From Hydractinia symbiolongicarpus (Eukaryota; Cnidaria; Hydrozoa; Anthoathecata; Hydractiniidae): a stretch of DNA of 64,000 nucleotides. Both the position numbers and the translations under genes were made by a program. This document shows, piece by piece, positions 59,801 through 64,000 of the stretch. The notes under the pieces were generated by a model. It did no database searches. It was not told where the DNA came from and saw only the letters and a program-made list of their open reading frames with translations. The first letter of the stretch is position 1. Every line of letters starts with the position of its first letter. Location: positions 23,128,001-23,192,000 of the forward strand of contig NC_079876.1 of assembly GCF_029227915.1 (NCBI RefSeq), read 5' to 3'.

Positions 59801-62280
59801 TTCATGACACTGTCATTGCATATTTACGTATGACATTCTCACTTATTATAGAGAACTCAAAGTCGTTTAACTTTTTGGGATTAGAAATTGAACAAGAGTG
59901 TGGTGCAGTAATTATTCATCAGCATAATTACATTAGTAACATTCCATCAATTAATTTGACCAATAGTATGTCTACAATTTCACTTACAAAATATAAAGCA
60001 TGTCACTTAAAAGCCTTAGTTGGTCAAATTCAATGGGCAGCACAAAAAAACTACACCTGATAATGCTTACGTTCCTTGTGATTTAAGCACTCGCATAAAA
60101 CATGGAACAGTTGCTGATACTCGTGAAGCTAACAAGCAGCTCAAGCGTCTGCAGCAAACGGAAGTAAAGATTGTTATTTCAAACACTGGAAATGTTAAAG
60201 TATCATCGCTAGATGTTAAAGTATCATCGCTACTTTTCAGTGATGCATCACATAGGAATTTAATTAACGGCGGGTCACAAGGTGGATTTGTTCTGCATGG
60301 TAAAAGGAAAATTGCGTCACTTACTTGGAGATCTCACAAGGTAAAACGTGTAGTTAAAAGCGCCATGGGTGCGGAAACCATGGCTCTCTTAGGTGTGGAA
60401 CATGCTACTATGTTGATCAGAGCCCTAATTAAAGAGATTTTTTCAGTTGATATACCAATTATCTGGGTATAAGACAATAAATCGGTTGTGGAAGCAGTCA
60501 AAAATACCAACGTCATAGAAGATAAACGACTGCATATTGATATTTGTGCACTTCGTGAGATGGTCGAAAAAAAAAAATCAAATGATTAGATTGCTGACTG
60601 CCTTATGAAAGGCACTGCTTCAGCTGAAAAACTGCTTTGTTTATACTATCCTGTAGGGAACAGTTGAAATACCGTTGAGTTTTGGTCAATTAGAACAAAG
60701 ATAACAGTATGCGAAATGACACTTCCAAATGTTTGACGACATTGTCTTTAAGAACATTCTTACATTGTGTTCCTGCTTCTTGCAGTTTCTTTTGTTAAAA
60801 ATACTTTATGAATTTGTTTTATTGACAGAGAATGTAGTTGCAAGATTGTCATTATGATTATTATATCTTTTAGGTTTAACAGCTTTATCCCATAATGGAG
60901 AATAAAGATCTGTTTACATTAATGGCTCAGCTATTATCTTATTTCTCAGAATTGGATGCATCTATGGGTGTGTGAGAGCATCACTGGCCCCTAATTGATA
61001 GGCCTGGTTTTTCCATACACAAACAATTGTAAAACTGCTGGCTGCAATGCTGAAGACTATCTTGAAAAAATATTATTAAAATACACATTTTGGCCACAGA
61101 GAGAAATTATTTTCTGTGAAATTGTCACCCGCAAAATTAATTTAGTGATAGTGCAAGAATTTCTTCCTTTTAAATAAAATTATTTTCCCAGACAGTTTAA
61201 ACAGTTGTAAAACAAGGTAACAATGACAATTAAAACTTGGTAAATGTAAAAGCAGTTTAAAACAAAAAAAAATATAGATAACCTCAAAGTTACTTTTAAG
61301 TTTATTAAATGATAAATCATTTAATAAACTTAAAAGGGCGGAAAGAGATTAATAAGATTAGGATAAAAAATGATTTAGTTAATTTTACTTAAAATGTCTC
61401 CATGATGGTTTTTTTTTTGAAAATCCAATAATGTCACTTTCTACCATTTATTGGTAACTAAGTTACCAAGAAAAGATGTGAGAAACAGAGCTAAGAATGC
61501 AAAAGAACCAACCTATTTTTACTTAATTTTTGCCTGTTCTAGATCCATTGCTTAGCAAACAGACTTCTTGGCATACAAGACTAAAATATAAATTAAAAAA
61601 AATGCCAATATTATAATTTTTTTAAAAAACTCAAAAAATGTCAATTTGTAGTATTTATTGGTAACTAAGTTTTTGCAAAAAATCAGAAAACACTAATGAG
61701 CAAACCCTAATCCCTAAAAAAAGCGTGTTTGACCATGTTAAGTTAAAAAATTAATAATTCAACTTCTGCTGAAGTTACACCATGTTCATATATGTTCTTT
61801 TTGTCTACTTAAAGATTGCTCTCACCTACCATAGTAAAGTAATAAAAAGCTTATTTTGTATATCCAAAACTGATTATTGGTTCATCGCTAGAACGCATCC
61901 TACATTTTTAGTGCTTTCAAGTTAATCTATAATCATTATAATAAAAAAACTAATTTTTTTTAAAAACAAAAACTGTGTGATCAATTTTTCAATGTTATTC
62001 TTGTTCTCTATAAATTTGGAAAATTGGCCAATACCCTTTCTATGTTAAAACAGAACTACAGAAAGGTACTAAAAAATCTAGATATTTTAAGAAGGTACAA
62101 AATGTTGTTTAAATAAATTAAAAAATGCCTGAAATGAAATGAACCCTGGAAGAAAATGTGTTAAACTGACTTGCAATCAAACTCACATCACAAAGACTTA
62201 CTTTTAGGTGGGTCTAGTTTGAGATCTTCTTTGACACGAATAATACCTGGGATTGTTTTGTCAATCAGCTCATCGACGCT
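35816..62280 (-). CDS. GLDC: Glycine dehydrogenase (decarboxylating), mitochondrial; glycine cleavage P-protein, 5'-partial
   Basis: PLP enzyme of the mitochondrial glycine cleavage system: decarboxylates glycine and passes aminomethyl to lipoyl-H protein. Twenty-seven minus-strand exons join in frame to 938 codons including TAA: 62280-62202, 56525-56390, 56294-56130, 55866-55789, 54521-54368, 54110-53999, 53018-52934, 52555-52353, 51662-51607, 51441-51355, 51232-51152, 50562-50462, 48429-48345, 48120-48079, 45830-45688, 43372-43297, 40572-40447, 40192-40113, 39997-39928, 39795-39683, 39574-39391, 39295-39220, 39004-38909, 38834-38727, 38252-38188, 36221-36141, 35947-35816. Motifs: [48 protein letters not shown]-lysine [23 protein letters not shown]-like [15 protein letters not shown] at the end. 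Missing versus about 1020 residues: the targeting peptide and first ~80 residues, beyond 64000. Introns hold many transposons, yet all visible exons are intact. Confidence 0.95.
38534..38559. repeat. Poly-A tract in a GLDC intron
   Basis: Twenty-six consecutive A residues between GLDC exons 38834-38727 and 38252-38188; on the sense strand of the gene it is poly-T. Confidence 0.9.
39683..39795 (-). other. GLDC: GLDC exon with the PLP-binding lysine
   Basis: The exon encodes [20 protein letters not shown] then [17 protein letters not shown]. The lysine in NLHKT is the Schiff-base lysine by family homology and the glycine-rich loop is complete. The family normally has GPIGV at the exon end; here the predicted codon is TGT, giving GPICV across the junction to the next exon. 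Confidence 0.9.
41338..42710 (+). pseudogene. Pogo/Tigger-type transposase remnant in a GLDC intron
   Basis: Plus-strand reading with stops and shifts: an N-terminal helix-turn-helix start ([20 protein letters not shown], then [12 protein letters not shown]), a middle part with [20 protein letters not shown], matching the family's (V/I)FKGKR..K.P.GV segment, and an acidic C-terminus ([24 protein letters not shown]) like the end of pogo/jerky-type transposases. Catalytic residues cannot be assigned. It sits between GLDC exons 43372-43297 and 40572-40447 in the opposite orientation to the host gene. Confidence 0.58.
43842..44707 (-). mobile_element. hAT element with 6-bp target duplication, broken N-terminal transposase
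   Basis: Inverted ends CAGGGGTCCCA at 43842 and its complement ending at 44707 are flanked by the direct repeat CGATAG. Subterminal TTTATGCC motifs recur near both ends. On the minus strand the interior reads [25 protein letters not shown] (a BED-like zinc-finger start), then in shifted frames RTFTTKPKM and [18 protein letters not shown], matching the N-terminal part of cnidarian-type hAT transposases. The catalytic C-terminal two-thirds is absent. Confidence 0.75.
44796..45114. mobile_element. 319-bp miniature element with TA-flanked inverted repeats
   Basis: Ends TTACTTTAATGGGATAAATTT and its complement are inverted over about 25 bp with one mismatch; CTTTAATGGG begins directly after TA on both sides. 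The interior is rich in GCGAAA and AATTTCGCGG. TA flanks fit Tc1/mariner-type transposition. Related to the elements at 10831 and 23826. Confidence 0.7.
46911..47399. repeat. Tandem repeat of a ~104-130-bp unit in a GLDC intron
   Basis: Four diverged units start at about 46911, 47040, 47168 and 47273, each beginning TTTTGGCCTAAAATGACATT and containing GATGTCACCATCATGTTC and TTTTGTCGAAAATAAAG. A partial fifth begins near 47376. Confidence 0.85.
48301..48327. repeat. (AAC)n microsatellite
   Basis: Nine AAC triplets in a GLDC intron, next to the exon 48429-48345 donor. Confidence 0.9.
48521..48573. repeat. Perfect 25-bp hairpin
   Basis: TTTTAAAACAGCTTTTTTAT plus GTAGA, a three-base loop ACC, then the exact complement. 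In a GLDC intron. Possibly a miniature foldback remnant. Confidence 0.85.
49301..50043. mobile_element. TTAA-flanked miniature element
   Basis: Inverted ends GCTTGGTTTCTACGGTGAAA and (complement of the right end) GCTTGGTTTCCACTGGCGAC share at least 12 bp and are directly flanked by TTAA at 49297-49300 and 50044-50047. CAGTGGAAAC recurs inside at about 49366, 49945 and 50030. A TTAA duplication points to a piggyBac- or Kolobok-type transposase. No coding region. Confidence 0.75.
57200..58675. other. GLDC intron sequence without a recognised element
   Basis: Part of the 5.7-kb intron between exons 62280-62202 and 56525-56390. Short open frames are not convincing. Confidence 0.4.
58676..60922 (+). 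mobile_element. Defective Ty1/Copia LTR retrotransposon in a GLDC intron
   Basis: Likely LTRs are 58676-58772 (5', with about 175 bp deleted) and 60652-60922 (3'). They share TG.AGGGAACAGTT at the start and ATTGTCATTATG..ATTATATCTTTTAGGTTTA to AATAAAGATCTGTTTACATT at the end (two short shared blocks). GGTAGCAG directly after the 5' LTR fits an initiator-Met tRNA primer site. The body holds a Gag zinc knuckle ([15 protein letters not shown]), a protease-like [12 protein letters not shown], then the RT piece [33 protein letters not shown], and RNase H ([36 protein letters not shown]). Integrase and the first part of RT are missing, and there are several stops. Insertion is antisense to GLDC. 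Confidence 0.75.
60180..60235 (+). repeat. Short tandem duplication in the Copia RNase H region
   Basis: The segment GTTAAAGTATCATCGCTA occurs twice in a row (about 60196-60232), repeating VKVSSL in frame just before LLFSDASH. A replication-slippage type duplication. Confidence 0.85.
61293..61336. repeat. Perfect 21-bp hairpin in GLDC intron
   Basis: CTTTTAAGTTTATTAAATGA with its complement separated by two to three bases. Confidence 0.8.
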
Positions 62281-64000
62281 CTATGAAGAAAAACTAGACA
62301 CCATTAACAGTCATGGATTTAAACAGAACTACACTTTTAAGAACTCTTTAAAGCTCTGATAAAAATATTTTACCTTTTTATCACTACCACTGTCTTACTT
62401 ATTATATCCAATTTTCAGGAATAAAATAGACAGGGTCAACTTACATAGATATTTTTAATGTTCCACTTGATTTTTAAAAAATAATTATACTCTTGAACAG
62501 CTATGACGTGTTAATGCAATCCTGGGAAAAACCATGACAGTAAATTTTAAACCTGATTTCTTCCTTATTCTCAGGCCTTTTTGAGGCATTATAATAAATT
62601 ATAATTACATATGTATAATATATAATCATAAACCACCTGTTATTTTTCTAATAATGCAAAGTGGTTACATAATCATAAACGTCTCTATCACTACCTTTTT
62701 TTACATGCACCTAATTGATGAGACATTGATGTGGCTACTGTCAAATATGCAGTTACATAGAAAAATAAGTCAAGAACAAAAGAAAGAAAGGACTTAGATA
62801 AACTGAATAAATTGCAACTTATACATCAGACTAATTCTATTTGAACTTATCTCCAAGTTGCATCTAGAAAAAAAGGCCTACCTCAAGGGATAAAATTTTC
62901 ACAGAACTTAATTTTATGTGTACATTATAGTTATCACATTCACAGGAACTTTTGCTAGTGTCAGAACTTTCATTGCTATTGTTACTTATTGTTAAATACA
63001 TGAAATATTTTTGCATGTTTATGTCTCATTCAGGAACATTAAACAGCTCATGCAATACTTTGTGTAATCTATATTGTCTATATTAATATCTACATTGTCT
63101 CTGCGTGATTCTATAGTTGTATTACCCACAAATTACAGACTAGTTTAATTACATTAAGGAAACAATTAAAGAAAATAATGTGTAAAAAATAACATAACTA
63201 AAATTTTACTGTTTACATACACGCGAAAACTTTATAAACGCATTTTTATTACGGCTCATCCAAGTGTGTATTCTCTAATGAGAATCGTTCACCCAGGTCG
63301 TACCTCAGTTCATGACAGACAAGTACAATATGTGATATTGCATTGCAAAGTAGCTTTACTTCAATTGAATAACCTTAACTAGTCGATTAATTTGTGAGAA
63401 AATCCACTTATGCGGAAGAACAATGGAAAAGATGCCAATTTTGACGAATTCAGCACCGAACTGTTGATTTACAAACAAACTTTGGAATGCTGATTAAGAA
63501 AATGTATAGGATCATATGCGTTTGATGAAAGAAGATGTGAGGTTTAAGGGTTTTCAATGACTGAACCACCGAGAATGTAAAATGGCTAGTCAAGTCTATT
63601 TTTTCAGTGGTAAAAAAAAATCAAAGTAGTAAAGTGGGATTCTTTGTAACTACTTATAGGACAAATTTATTAAACATTACCAATTTCCATGTAAAAAAAA
63701 ACATGCACATATTTTGCATATATAATGAAAATACTTTAAAATATCTAGTTACAAGGGTTAATTTGCCAAACTTTTAAAACATTAAATTTGCAAACATTTT
63801 TGTTAGCATTATCCAAAGTTTTCTTTGTGAAATGTAATATTTTATGCTTTGAGTGCCCCCTAATTGTATGCCTTTTTTAAGTTTGTTAAGATCGTGTTCT
63901 TATGCAGGATCTGTAATAAACAAAAGTAACAATACTTTAAAAAAATTGAAAAAAGTAAAAAAAGTATTTTACAAGGATAACCCACAAATATTGAGGGATA
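62281..64000. other. Upstream GLDC intron, open at the window edge
   Basis: No further GLDC exon was found on the minus strand, so the exon encoding the targeting peptide and the conserved N-terminal HIGP region lies beyond 64000. A Helitron-type terminus, A|CTAGTCGATTAATTTGTG, starts at 63379 and is followed by GCTGATTAAGAAAATGTATA at about 63490, as in the element at 14707. Confidence 0.5.

Overview
This AT-rich 64-kb window is animal nuclear DNA. Genes are split into many short exons with GT-AG introns, and most of the rest is old transposon sequence. The mix of PIF/Harbinger, hAT, pogo, Helitron, Copia and non-LTR remnants, with SAM/HECT/integrase-type mobile genes, suggests a cnidarian, perhaps a hydrozoan. 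That placement is inference: no search could be run.

Two host genes are well supported, and they converge. On the + strand a complete nine-exon alkaline phosphatase gene runs from 12215 to 22094 (533 residues, signal peptide, probable GPI-anchor tail). On the - strand a mitochondrial glycine dehydrogenase (glycine cleavage P-protein, GLDC) fills 62280 to 35816. Twenty-seven exons encode 937 residues to the stop; the 5' end, with the targeting peptide, lies beyond the right edge. Two smaller genes are less certain: the last three exons of a coiled-coil protein (7106-8033) and a small THAP-domain gene (8572-9196). A C2H2/transposase-like open frame (10321-9253, - strand) faces the THAP gene.

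By region: 1-2.0 kb is a decayed Harbinger element whose transposase core is deleted. 2.4-5.7 kb is a head-to-tail array of Helitron-like elements. 6.0-7.0 kb is a hAT-like element. 7.1-10.4 kb holds the small genes. 12.2-22.1 kb is the phosphatase gene, whose introns carry a further Helitron-like element, a 140-bp palindrome and a 316-bp AT microsatellite. 22.5-24.6 kb is a series of miniature elements. 24.8-30.4 kb is the most unusual locus: an inverted-repeat element bordered by arrays of a 20-bp unit centred on GGACGTCC, holding SAM-like exons and a broken integrase-type gene, with a second element nested inside that carries a broken HECT ubiquitin-ligase gene and its own palindromic end repeats. 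30.8-34.0 kb holds hAT, Helitron helicase and non-LTR reverse-transcriptase remnants. 35.8-64 kb is GLDC, whose introns hold a pogo transposase remnant, a second hAT element, TA- and TTAA-type miniature elements, tandem repeats and a defective Copia retrotransposon.

The host genes show no operon-like relation. Alkaline phosphatase is a secreted or surface enzyme; GLDC works in the mitochondrial matrix with the H, T and L proteins.
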